Source: Gracilaria domingensis
Taxonomy: Eukaryota > Rhodophyta > Florideophyceae > Gracilariales > Gracilariaceae
NCBI GenBank assembly: GCA_022539475.1
Contig: VCMS01000180.1
Location: 1-64,000, forward strand
Length of the DNA: 64,000 nucleotides
Direction of reading: 5' to 3'
How positions within the stretch are numbered: position 1 is the first letter of the stretch; the number at the start of each line of letters is the position of its first letter. The notes beneath the pieces are model-generated. The model was not told where the DNA came from, did no database searches, and was given only the letters and a program-made list of their open reading frames with translations. Both the position numbers and the translations under genes were made by a program. Shown piece by piece: positions 30,782 to 40,800 of this stretch.

Positions 30782-31774
30782 TTAGGCAGCGTTTCTCCAT
30801 TGAATGAAACCAGTAGTGATGATACTCCGTGAAGCAAAGAATTGCTCTCCGTCCTCATACATATTCGCCTTTGGAATGGAAAGAAGAATCTTTGCGTTCG
30901 AGTTGCGGTAGTTATCCCATCCATAGTTGTTGGAAATGGTGTAATCGTTCGAAGTTTCAACACCGGTCGTATAAAGTTGTGGTGACAGAAAGTCAACATC
31001 GTTAGATGATATGATAGCATTCATAACTGTGTTGGCATCTGGAAATCCATACGGGGATGAATGCGAGACGGATACTAGTACTTTGAGGTTGTTAGCTTTG
31101 GCAAGTGCAAACGAGTTGGTCAATGCGGTCGCTAAACCATTGGCACCTTCCTCGATATCGTAGCAGATTCCATCAAAGCCCGAAAGGCGCCCACTCACAA
31201 TGGCAATGTTAAGTTGATCAATATTGGAGGCCGTCCATCTGCCGTTCTCGTTTCCCCCACCCACGGAAATGTATTTCTCACCGACCAGAGAGCCATAGAC
31301 ATTCAACGACTCCGAAAGAGCGTTGTCAACGTTGGCCCATCCACTGAAGGCAACCGATAATGTGGCATCCGAGAATCCTGCGGTAGGGTTCCAGGTCCAG
31401 AGGTAGAAACCGGTGTTGCGTGTAGAAGTGGAAGATGAAGGGCTTGACGAAGAAGAGCAAACAGAGATGGCAGCAAAACAGGTAGACGAAGCTGGGCACT
31501 CCGCATTGGTGCCTCTGGGACACGGCTGAGTGCACGACTGAGCGTTTGCGTACGAAGTTCCGCACCAGTTTGACGGATCGGTTGGCTGACATGGCACGGA
31601 TGCAAAGCACGTTTGCCCGGGCGGGCAGGCAGATGAAGGGCCATTGGGGCAAGCTTGATGGCAGTCTAAAGCATGTGCGTAGTCGACGCCACAGTGATTA
31701 GCAGGGGTTTGCGTGTGCGCACCGGTAAACAAAAGAAGGACGACAGCGAGCAGCGTGAACGCCATTGAAACCAT
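30782..31774 (-). CDS. Secreted GH18-like protein with two Cys-rich carbohydrate-binding-type modules
   Basis: The ATG at 31774 gives 330 residues; a second Met three residues on also fits. The signal peptide is MAFTLLAVVLLLFTGAHTQ. Two tandem modules of about 35 residues follow at about 28-62 and 70-104, each of the form CG..YA.A..C..PCP.G....CP.G..CF (CGVDYAHALDCHQACPNG and CGTSYANAQSCTQPCPRG). Such modules accompany glycoside hydrolases in algae and oomycetes. After a Ser-rich linker (SSSSSPSSSTST) comes a TIM-barrel-like domain with GFDGICYDIEEG, which fits the GH18 DxxDxDxE-type signature with the D..E pair present. Substrate unknown; a chitin- or wall-polysaccharide-active role is inferred. 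The domain is shorter than typical GH18 (about 210 residues), so activity needs caution. Confidence 0.7.
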   Translation of the reverse strand: MVSMAFTLLAVVLLLFTGAHTQTPANHCGVDYAHALDCHQACPNGPSSACPPGQTCFASVPCQPTDPSNWCGTSYANAQSCTQPCPRGTNAECPASSTCFAAISVCSSSSSPSSSTSTRNTGFYLWTWNPTAGFSDATLSVAFSGWANVDNALSESLNVYGSLVGEKYISVGGGNENGRWTASNIDQLNIAIVSGRLSGFDGICYDIEEGANGLATALTNSFALAKANNLKVLVSVSHSSPYGFPDANTVMNAIISSNDVDFLSPQLYTTGVETSNDYTISNNYGWDNYRNSNAKILLSIPKANMYEDGEQFFASRSIITTGFIQWRNAA

Positions 31775-32504
31775 GCTGGAGGGGCAGTTGCTCGGACATC
31801 AAGCGATGTGCACTCGCAAGTTTCTTTGAAGCCTTGTAGGGCTTCGTATGATACTGTAATGTTTTCGTCAGCTTCACATACCCTGTATGTGCGTTTTGAA
31901 ATAATTATACGTGTAGCATACGGATTTGCCTCGTTCGATCGACAATGGGGAAACAAAAACACCTCATACAGCTCGTACAAGTGGTATACGTGGTTTTTTC
32001 CTTCAACACAACAATCGCAAAGATTGTCTACCCTTGGTAGATATACGAAGGTATCAGTTGGGAAACAAAGAGTCGTGTTCTCTTGCTTGCGAACTTGCGT
32101 GATTTCTGTCGTGGATCAGAGTGAACAACAACAAATCACTTGTTTTTTTTTGGCAGGTGTGGCCAAATCCTGAATATCCAATAGTAACGCGATGCTCCCG
32201 CAGGGTTTGCAATGGATTGATGCATCCAACGAGAGTATGCTCTGATTCCAATTCAATGCACGTGTATGTCCATCAAGAAGCAATGCACTGAAATGACGAG
32301 GCGTCTCGCGACTTGGTTCTCGAGATACTGAATTGAGCCAAGCAATCGTTCACTCGTTTTATCTCACGAGTGCTTGATACGACCGTGGCAGCTCTGCGCT
32401 TTTCACGCGTTGCAACTCCGTCGTGAATGCCACCGTAACCGCTGTAGTCCACCCTCACGGCCTCGCACCAAAACGTTCCGCTCCGCTCCGAAAACGTTTT
32501 CGAT
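31775..32504. other. Divergent intergenic region upstream of the large Sel1-like gene
   Basis: Two near-repeats of TTCCGCTCCGCTCCGAAAACG type occur just before the ATG at 32505. No gene is supported. Confidence 0.4.
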
Positions 32505-34343
32505 ATGGCCGCCAACGAAGAGGACCCGGTCGAGCAAGCAAGTGCTCTGGAAAATTTGGTACAGCGAGACAATGATATCAACGCAATGATACGCCTGGGT
32601 TGCCTGCTAATCTATAACGACGAATTTCTCTCTCAGCGAGCTCGAGGCATTCAAATGTTGGAACGAGCTATTAAACAGTCGCACCATCCGCTCGCTATGT
32701 ATTGCCTAGCCTGCTTTCTATGGAAGAGTGACAATCGAGAACAACAACGTCGCGCAGCCTTACTCCTCGAACAGTCGTTGAAGCGGAGGGAGCAACCTGA
32801 CGTGCTTATGCGGTTATCTCATTGTTATCTTTATGGCAGAGGCGTTGCAAAAGATGCCAACGTTGCTGTGCAGTTGGCAGAACGCGCCTTCAAGCATACG
32901 AAAGCTGCCGATGTTATGGCCAATTTAGCCTGGACCTTGATCCAGGCTCCGGATTACCGCGCGGAGAAGAAACGCGCAGTGGCACTTTACAAGAAAGCAA
33001 TTCATCTTTCTTCAAATGCTGAAGCAACGGCTGACATGATGAACGATTTGGGTCTCTTCTATCACAATGGAAATGATAATCTAAGAAGAGCTCCTGATAA
33101 AGCGGGCAAGTGGTATCAGCGGGCTATAAAAACTAACAAATATCCATCCGCAATGTATAACTTGGCCGTTCTTCTTCTGGAGAAAGATCCCAGTACTCCA
33201 GTTGTCCAACAAGCAGTTCAGTTGTTGGAGGATGCTATGGAACGTGAAAAAGGACGAGATGATGTCACAATCTTGAAGCTTGCAGATGTGTATATGGAGC
33301 ATGGCATTAACCTAGAGCGGGCCATCCAGCTGTACGAAACCGCCGTAATTCGATTCAACTCGTCAAGGGGAAGATCGAACCTGCTTAGATTATGGACGGA
33401 GGCTATGGACGATGAGAGTCTTCTTGATGCTCCTCATATATACAACTTTTGCTGGCGTGACATTATGAAAAACGACAATCACGGTTCCTTGGTGACGTCG
33501 GCAAAAATGATATGGACTGGTATAGAAGACGTTGAGGCGAATCCGACGATGGCCATAAGGCTGTTGGCCTCGAAGAAATGGGTTGCCCATGATTGCTTCT
33601 CTCTGATGTTGAGGCATGATTTGAGTACTCATCCTGGGGGTGCGAAAGCTGCTCGACAGCTTATGAAGAAATTCAATAACAAGATTGATAAACGTGATAT
33701 AGAAAATATGGAATCCATCGTGGTCAGCGAGAGTGATAGTTATGATGATAAGTTGTTAGCACTGGAGTGCTTTCGAGCTCAAACAACCATGAAGACGTCG
33801 CTTCATGAGATTGTTTGGTTGGCTCCGTATTTGCGAGTGGGTCGGCACAACATACCGTTTCATGGACATCCAGACTGTGTAACGAACCCTTTAAGAATCT
33901 TCACACTTTGGGTTTCTGTAGCCTCTCTCAATCTGGCTAGCCTCCTACTTGAGATTGACGGTAGGCAACAAGAAGCTGTGGTTATACTAGAGGACCTCAT
34001 GAAAACCAAAGTGAAGCTGATTGCTCTCCTGAATTTGGCGCACGTCTTGATAAGGGGAATCACGCAGAACCCGAACCGCGCGAGGGGAATGGAACTCTTG
34101 GAAGAAGCCGTGAAAGAGACAAACGATGCTTCTGCTCGAGCGATGCTAGCCGACGCGTTGTCGGAACGACCAGATTCTCGTGCAGACGATGTGGAGCGAG
34201 GATGGAATCTCTGGCGAGGCGTTGAGGAGGATGAGAAGGATGAGGATGAGCTTCGTAAACTCCGGCGGCTGATATCCGCGCAGAGTGCAGAGAAGTGGGA
34301 AATACATGCGTCTCAACAAGAGCATGCGATAAAGAAAGCCTAA
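32505..34343 (+). CDS. Sel1/TPR-like repeat protein, 612 residues
   Basis: The ATG at 32505 (MAANEEDPVEQASALENLVQ) opens an uninterrupted frame. Residues about 30-300 are consecutive 35-40 residue helical hairpins with Sel1-type consensus: RARGIQMLERAIKQSHHPLA, QRRAALLLEQSLKRREQPDV, ANVAVQLAERAFKHTKAADV, KKRAVALYKKAIHLSSNAEA, AGKWYQRAIKTNKYPSAMYN, VQQAVQLLEDAMEREKGRDD, LERAIQLYETAVIRFNSSRG. A less repetitive middle (310-460) follows, then two more repeats (AVVILEDLMKTKVKLIALLN, RARGMELLEEAVKETNDASA) and an acidic tail (EEDEKDEDEL). It has no signal peptide or membrane segment, so it is probably a cytosolic or nuclear scaffold. It is a paralogue of the shorter gene at 29745, about 2.1 kb upstream, with the unrelated GH18-like gene between them. 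Confidence 0.8.
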   Translation: MAANEEDPVEQASALENLVQRDNDINAMIRLGCLLIYNDEFLSQRARGIQMLERAIKQSHHPLAMYCLACFLWKSDNREQQRRAALLLEQSLKRREQPDVLMRLSHCYLYGRGVAKDANVAVQLAERAFKHTKAADVMANLAWTLIQAPDYRAEKKRAVALYKKAIHLSSNAEATADMMNDLGLFYHNGNDNLRRAPDKAGKWYQRAIKTNKYPSAMYNLAVLLLEKDPSTPVVQQAVQLLEDAMEREKGRDDVTILKLADVYMEHGINLERAIQLYETAVIRFNSSRGRSNLLRLWTEAMDDESLLDAPHIYNFCWRDIMKNDNHGSLVTSAKMIWTGIEDVEANPTMAIRLLASKKWVAHDCFSLMLRHDLSTHPGGAKAARQLMKKFNNKIDKRDIENMESIVVSESDSYDDKLLALECFRAQTTMKTSLHEIVWLAPYLRVGRHNIPFHGHPDCVTNPLRIFTLWVSVASLNLASLLLEIDGRQQEAVVILEDLMKTKVKLIALLNLAHVLIRGITQNPNRARGMELLEEAVKETNDASARAMLADALSERPDSRADDVERGWNLWRGVEEDEKDEDELRKLRRLISAQSAEKWEIHASQQEHAIKKA

Positions 34344-34370
34344 ATGGGTGCAAGAGATGATGAAACGCCA

Positions 34371-34500
34371 AGGCCGTATTTATGACTACCTATTTTGCTA
34401 AATTATAGACATTGACTGACTACTCCGGCAAAACGAGTAGTCGTTATCTTATTTATTGAATACTTCTTCGGCGGTCTGACTACTAGATTTGGAGCTTCTG
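34371..34500. mobile_element. Decayed hAT-like end
   Basis: AAGGCCGTATTTATGACTAC followed by ACTGACTACT motifs matches the end of the 490-bp hAT element at 25682. No matching second end or duplication was found. Confidence 0.45.
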
Positions 34501-34737
34501 CGACTATTTGCAAAACGCTTTGTTGCAGAACCAATCGGTGAGGAACATGCATATGTCCAGGCTGTATTGCTTGCGGGCAGTAACCGCAATGAAGACGCTA
34601 TTTTTGGGAACGATGGAGATGTTCGATAGGAGATCTATCTTATTGCGGTCAAGCCTTGGACGATGCAGCTAATCGTCAAACAATGCTTCAAGAGAGGAAG
34701 CGGGAAAGGCAGTATGATTGAGAAAGGGGCGGAGCAG

Positions 34738-34823
34738 GACGGAGCTAGGACTTGAAGCCTAAACTCCGGGCTCGTACAAAAAGCACACGAACGAGGTTAC
34801 CGACTGAGCTATGGCTGCTGCGC
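34738..34823 (-). other. tRNA-like remnant or tRNA-derived SINE head
   Basis: On the minus strand the sequence reads CATAGCTCAGTCGGTAACC, a typical D-arm/A-box. About 45 bases on is GGCTTCAAGTCC, a T-arm/B-box form. A possible anticodon stem CTCGT/ACGAG encloses an over-long loop, and the acceptor arms do not pair. It is probably a tRNA pseudogene, an intron-containing tRNA I cannot fold, or a SINE promoter. Confidence 0.3.
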
Positions 34824-34847
34824 ATGTGACCCCCACCTCGCACGTAG

Positions 34848-35500
34848 GGCTGTGTTGCAGTTAATTGCTATTGCAATAGATCTCCAGCTGAAATACACAG
34901 TACATGCAAAATGGTTTATGTTACCCTCATATACATAAAACTGGCAGAAGAAACAGATAGATATGCAAACAAAGTAATTTCATAATCAAAACATTTGCAA
35001 GCAAAAATTCGAACTTTATATACGCCGAAAACAAGTAAACATAAAAGAAATGTTTTGAGCGCCGAGTAAGTCGTACAACCATCTACATGCCAATCAAACT
35101 AGAGAATTTTGTTCTGTATTCTTTATATGACTGTTCTATAGAAAGGTTTTTGAAGAACTCTCCGTTCCAGGAAGAACTTCTCCTTGGCATATAGAAGAGA
35201 CCTCTCCCTGTGGGCAGGGATACATCACTACTATCTGCGAGCCAAACCGGCCCATCTTTCCAACCCTTTCCCAAAAAATTTAAAGAGGGTAATTCTTCTA
35301 CCTAGTTGGATGGAAATAGCAGACAAACAAACGGCGTTAGACCAGGGATGTCTACAATATAATTGCAATTTATTGCTCATAAAACGCAATAAACAATACA
35401 ATAAAATATTTCATCTCTTCTGCAATATGTATTGCAATACAAATTCTTTTATTTTGCAATACGTTTCCAATACCCACTGCAACGAACAATAGAATAAAAA
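34848..35500. mobile_element. Fragments related to the 1.35-kb hAT element
   Basis: TAGGGCTGTGTTGCAGTTAA at 34848 matches the inverse of the right end of the element at 26717-28063. CAGGGATGTCTAC with AATATAATTGCAATTTATTG at 35343 matches its left end. ATTGCAAT motifs are abundant between. No intact pair of ends or target duplication is evident; at least two overlapping remnants are likely. Confidence 0.5.
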
Positions 35501-35941
35501 AGACGCGTACCATACGGCTCGTTTCTCTTAAGTAAGCATTGATATTTCACCCAATAAGTATAAAACAGCAGTTAAAACGCCAAAATGATACGTAGCTTGA
35601 GAGAGTTTTTGGCTATTGACATCGAAAAAAAATTGTGGAGAGTTTATATTGCACGTCGTTTAACGTATTCCGGTCGCAGTGAATACGCTCCGACGAAATT
35701 GAAAAATTCCATCGCAAAAATTCCTTCATTTTGTTCAAAGTTCTGGATATGCAGCTTTTACAGGTAACAGCCAATAGCTTCCAATGTAAAGCAAATTTGC
35801 TTTTGGTACATTCAGATGAGGTACGATCCTGTCTGAGGTACACCTGTAGTTGCATGCGACATCGTCCGATCCCTCCAGACCATAATTTGGTTGCCGTTGT
35901 GTCATGACACTGTACACACAGCAATCGCGATTGCAATAAGA

Positions 35942-37822
35942 CGGCAAGGATGATGAGGTTTCGCGCCGCGCGCCGCGGCGCGCCCCCGACGGAGATGAAG
36001 CAGTCGCGCGCCGCTCGCAGCGGCGCGCCTGAAGAGGAGGATAATGAGGTTGCGCGTCGCGCGCCGCTGGCTGCGGCGCGCCCGCCGCTAAGCAGGCTTT
36101 GGAAGCTCGCGCGTCGCACGCTGCGGCGCGCCAGCTGCAAGGTAGGAAAAGAAACGTGCGCGCAGCACCTGACGCTAAAGGACAGTGATTCGAGCGCTCT
36201 CTTCGGGGTGCTCCGAAAGTTGTGGCGCGCTCTGTCGCGCGCGTCGCAACACATACGACCTGGGAATACAAATCAATTTAATCGAGAAGCAGGAGTTCTG
36301 TGACAAAGAGGCAATCGAAGATACGAGAAAGGGATATCAATCAGAGAACAACAAAGCTTTCACAGCGTCATGAACGAGATGAAGCGCGCGTGCGCGGGAG
36401 GGAGAGCGTAGCACCATCATGGAAAGCGCCAACCCAACACCAATCCCGCGCACGAACAGTACTGAGAGCTTGTTAAGATTGTCTTTGAGCTCATTCATCG
36501 ATATTCCACGCTTGAAGAGGAAGTCATATAGAGCCTCCTCGCAGGCGAAAAGTTGCGCTTCGGTACGTTCTTCGGTGGCAACGTCGTCTTCGTTCGCAAA
36601 TGCGGCGTCCTCCTCGAGCTGAATGGTGTCCGCAGTGACTTCTTTTGCTTCGCTCTCGATCGGGACGGTTGATTTGGCACGCGGAACATCGGAATGGTCG
36701 GTGTCGTCGTCGGTCATTGCGGCCAGAGTGTCTCTAGCGGACATGTTGAGACGGGTGGTGCGATTGACTACTGGGATAGATGATGATGACGACACCGCTA
36801 TCTAAATAAGCAAATGGAGCGTGACAGGTCTCTATGCCAGCAAAGCACCAACCAGCCGCAAATTGACAAAATGTATCGACAGAAGCGAAAATCGTGGCGC
36901 TCCGTGGGACATGGATAAGACCTGAACATTCCAACAGAAGACCTAAGCCGCCAAGTGAGGATTGGCGAGCCACCGACCACCGACCTACATAACGAAGAGC
37001 CGTGCGCTGACATCATTACATGTTATGGATGGTGAGCAGCACTAGGGTATTTAGGACTAGACGGTGAGCAAGTTACAACTTAGGGTATACGAACCACAAG
37101 AATTGTAGATATAAACCCCCCGAGTTCGAGGCTTTGCAGCCAACCTAACTCGGGCAGACCACTTCCTCTCTCGACGACTCCCCTCCATCCTTGCCTCTCT
37201 CGCCTTTCTTCCTCCCTTTCCGTCGTCACCAACCTTCTTTCTTTTGGCACTCCCATCTTCCCTCAGCGCAGTCTGCGCCTCCCTGCCACCAACCTTTCCC
37301 CCTACATTTCCTTATTCCCGGCGGCCCGGTCTCCCGCCGTTCCCTACACAGTCGCCTTGTGCTGCTCTCCATTGGGCCCGTCCGCACATTGCGATCATAT
37401 CTACATCCCCGTTCCCCCGGACGGGCGTGGGCAGTGGTACGCATTGCACGGGTTCCCTTCCTGTCGTCACCTCGCCTGGTTACTAGGTTTATGGTGGTAT
37501 CGACGACAGGATCGAACGCCTTAGCCCTGCCCATTCTACTTTTCCGCCGACAGCCTTGGTGTGTTGGTCTGTTGGCGCTGCATTCTATCGTTTTGTTGGC
37601 ATTCGGCATTGAACGCCGAACCACACTCTCGTTTAATTACTCTCCCCGCTTCCTGTTAGCGGAGAGTTTCTGCTATCTTGGGGTTATCTTGTCTGCTCCT
37701 GCAGGCATCTGAGCTACGTTAACTTGTCGCCCCTTTTGGGCTGGTACTCTCGAGCATTTAGTGTGTCGCTCTCCTTGGGTTTGTCACCACCCGCGTCGTT
37801 TCCCCCAAAAATGGCGTCCACA
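35942..37822 (+). repeat. Left LTR (possibly lacking its extreme 5' end)
   Basis: It is colinear with 45062-45464 plus 54742-56221. It ends GCGTCCACA at 37822 and carries a TATA-like GATATAAACC near 37110. The first 405 bp is GC-rich (many GCGCGCC motifs) and differs from the right copy by about 3 percent, against 0.5 percent for the rest. No TG start is visible; the right copy may begin earlier (TGTGTGGAGG at 44911 or TGTCCCGCC at 44935). Confidence 0.7.
36348..36744 (-). other. Antisense ORF in the left LTR, Sel1-like
   Basis: From the ATG at 36744 (MSARDTLAAMTDDDTDHSD) an open frame of about 130 codons runs antisense to the retroelement towards the gag-distal side, ending around 36337. 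It is acidic, then helical with SRARALHLVHDAVKAL, which resembles the RARGIQMLERAIK repeat of the host Sel1-like genes. The same frame occurs in the right LTR. Confidence 0.4.
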
Positions 37823-37861
37823 TGGTACTCTTGAGGAGGGCCTGGTTCTCCTGAGTCTGGT

Positions 37862-40800
37862 GTGATTTCTTTTGATGGTTCTGCTGTCGACGTAAGGAAG
37901 TTTCTGTTTTACTTTGAGAATGTCGCTACTCCCAACGAAGAGAATAGTGTTCGGGCTATGAAGTTGCTCGGCTATCTGGAGGGTGAAGCGTTTGACTTTT
38001 ACTATGACAATTATGCTGTTGACGGCTCTCTTTCGAATGAAGCGAAGGACTATCAGACGGTGAAGCTCGCTTTGATCGAACGTTTCGGTGCAATTGAGGA
38101 ACCGGCGGAGAGAATTCGCCGGGCAGTTTCGGCACGTTTAGATTATGTCGATCTGCTAGGGTCCTTGAAGAAGATGGACTCTTTCTTCGATCAGGCTGGT
38201 TTTAACTCGAAGGCCAAGTTTGGGTTATTACGAAACGCCGTTATGGAGTTTGCAGATCTTGCACAATTTGTCATATTCCGTGGAGCAGATGACTATGAAT
38301 CCTTGAAGTCCCTAGTCAAGGACTTCGTTGGCGGAAAAAAGGCTCTTGGGTCGTATGGTACCCTCAACGCTTTCCCACCGGCGAAGCATATTCTTCAACG
38401 TTCTAAGGAACCTGCTCGTACAAGTCCGCTGGAGTCGAAAGTAGATCAGTTGGCCGACCAGATGGCACAGTTGCACCTCCTAGTGAAGAAGACTCAGAGT
38501 GCTGCGACTGCCACCGGACGTCAGGATACGGAAAAAGTTTGTTCGTATTGCAGCCAACCTGGTCACTTTGCGGCACGTTGTGAGCTTAATCCACATCGAG
38601 GCACACGATGTGGTAATTGTGGCAAGTTAGGTCACTCTACAGCTACGTGCTGGAGGAAGAATAACACCGATGTTGTGCGAAAAGTTGCATTTGAAGATGT
38701 GAAGTCCGAACCAGAGAAAGAGAAGTTCCTGAGTGAGAAACGAGGTTCCCACAACACAGGCGAGAACCAAGTCTCAGTTGTGATTGCTGACCCTTCAGAT
38801 GATGAAGATCCCGTTACAACCGCAAAAAGAGACGCGGGAGGGGAGCCTCTGCCCAAGCAACCACGAACTGGCCCTCTCTCAGGGATTTCACCCGTAATGT
38901 TCCCCGAATCCCATACCACCAGGACTGCCTCTCAGCAAGCCAAAAACCCTCCCAAGAAGTCGACAAGACCTAGGAAGGGCACTGGGAAGAAGTCTAAGGG
39001 GAAGTCCCGGAGAGTGAAGATCCAAGAACACGTTGGGAAATATAACATTTACGAAGAATTGGCGAGAGCCCCTTCTGGCATCACTTTCGGTCAATTAGTC
39101 CGCGGCGATGCGGACGAGGCCAAGAAAGACATTCGGCGCATTCTTTCCGGAGGTTTTTCGTCAAGGCTTGTCAGTTACGCTCATACTCATTCACTCCCTC
39201 AGACTCTCAAAGTGGTGAATGTTACTGTCTATGGCACTAGTTCCCAGGCGCTGCTGGACTCCGGTGCTATCCCTAATCTTATGTCTATTGCGTTATGCAA
39301 CCGGTTATCGTTGGAGATGAAACCGTCGAGTAGGAGGATTGTCGTTGCCGACGGAACCAAATCCTTAGTTCGCGGAAGCCTGCACGATGTTCCCCTCGAG
39401 TTTGGTTCTCTCCGCGTCCCGTTGGATTTCCTGGTCGTTGAGAAGCCTCCCTTCAATGTGATCGTTGGCTGTCCTGCTCTTGAGTCACTCCAAGCCTGCT
39501 TGGACCTCGGTACTCAGCAAGTTTCTATGCAATTTGACGGCGCATCTGTTGTTTTGCCTCTCGATTACCATCGCCCTACTGTAGTGTTCGACGAAGAGGA
39601 TGAACACACCGACAGTGAGGATTTCACTTCCGCTTCGGAGTCGTTCTTCTCTGAGAGTTCAGAGAGCGACGACGAAGGATACGCGATCACTTTCTCGAAA
39701 GACAAAGTTGACACGTCAGTATATGCTTTGAATACTATGAATGAAGAACAAGACTCCTTACAACCACTCGAAGAGGAATCCACGAATGGGCTGAAGGATA
39801 TTGGTGCTACGAGTCTCGGTCAGGAAACATCCTCCCTTGCTGATCCTCACGATTTGGAGGGAGGTATGAGACAATTGAATGTGAATGATGTTGAACCAGA
39901 ACCTGCTATTACTACTCCTCACGCCCCTGGGGAAGCAAATAGAGAATTTGAGAACAATGAAGAATCGGAGGAAGGCGCAGACGACAACGACTCCGAAGGT
40001 TCTCCATCGGATGGAGGACACGAACGCGATCTCGTTGTCCCAGTCAGGGATGACGTTGTTCTTCTACGAGCCGAAGATGTGAGACGACATCCTGATTATC
40101 TTATCTTTCGAGTCTACTGTCGTTACCCTCAGCTACCGGATAGAGAACAACTTCATCCACACATCTCTGAACTTCCGTACGGAGAAATGGGTGTCCTAGA
40201 GCTGGACAATAGCTCCGAACCAGTAGTTCGTTTCGGAGTAGGCTGGCCTATACCTGCATCGGCTGATGAAGAACCCCTCGCGGTTCCATCGCAAAGTGAA
40301 GCTCATGAAGACCATGTTGTGGTTATAAGTCTTGACAACAGAAACAATGAGGCCGATAACCAACTGAGCGGTTTAGCTGAGCCGAATGACGATCAACGCC
40401 GATCGGTCTATCACACCCCGAATCCCTCGTCTTTTCAGAGTTCCACGACAGACACTAGCCTTCAACCACCTGACCCTCCCCTTTTGTCATCTGACAACGA
40501 TAGAGGAGCTGAAGAGAGGAACTCTGGAAGGGACGACGAAGAAGATGAAGATTGTGTAGAAGTAGAAGAAGTTCATGAAGCAGAAGTAGAAGTAGAAGAG
40601 GAAGTGGTGAATAATGGAAATGAAGATGATCATGAAGAAGATGAAGATGGTTCCTCACCAGAAGAAGTCGAGCTGTCTGGTACCCCTCTCTACCGCGACC
40701 CTGTCCTCACCATCCCGATTACGGACGAGGTCACTTTGCTACCACCTGAAGAAGGGGAACTTATCAGCGACTTTCTTTTGGTTCGTGTCCAAATTCGGTA

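Noticed and set aside
35942-36303. 117-codon Ala/Arg-rich ORF repeated at 45062
   Set aside because: It arises from GCGC-rich repetitive LTR sequence; the frame is low complexity on both strands.
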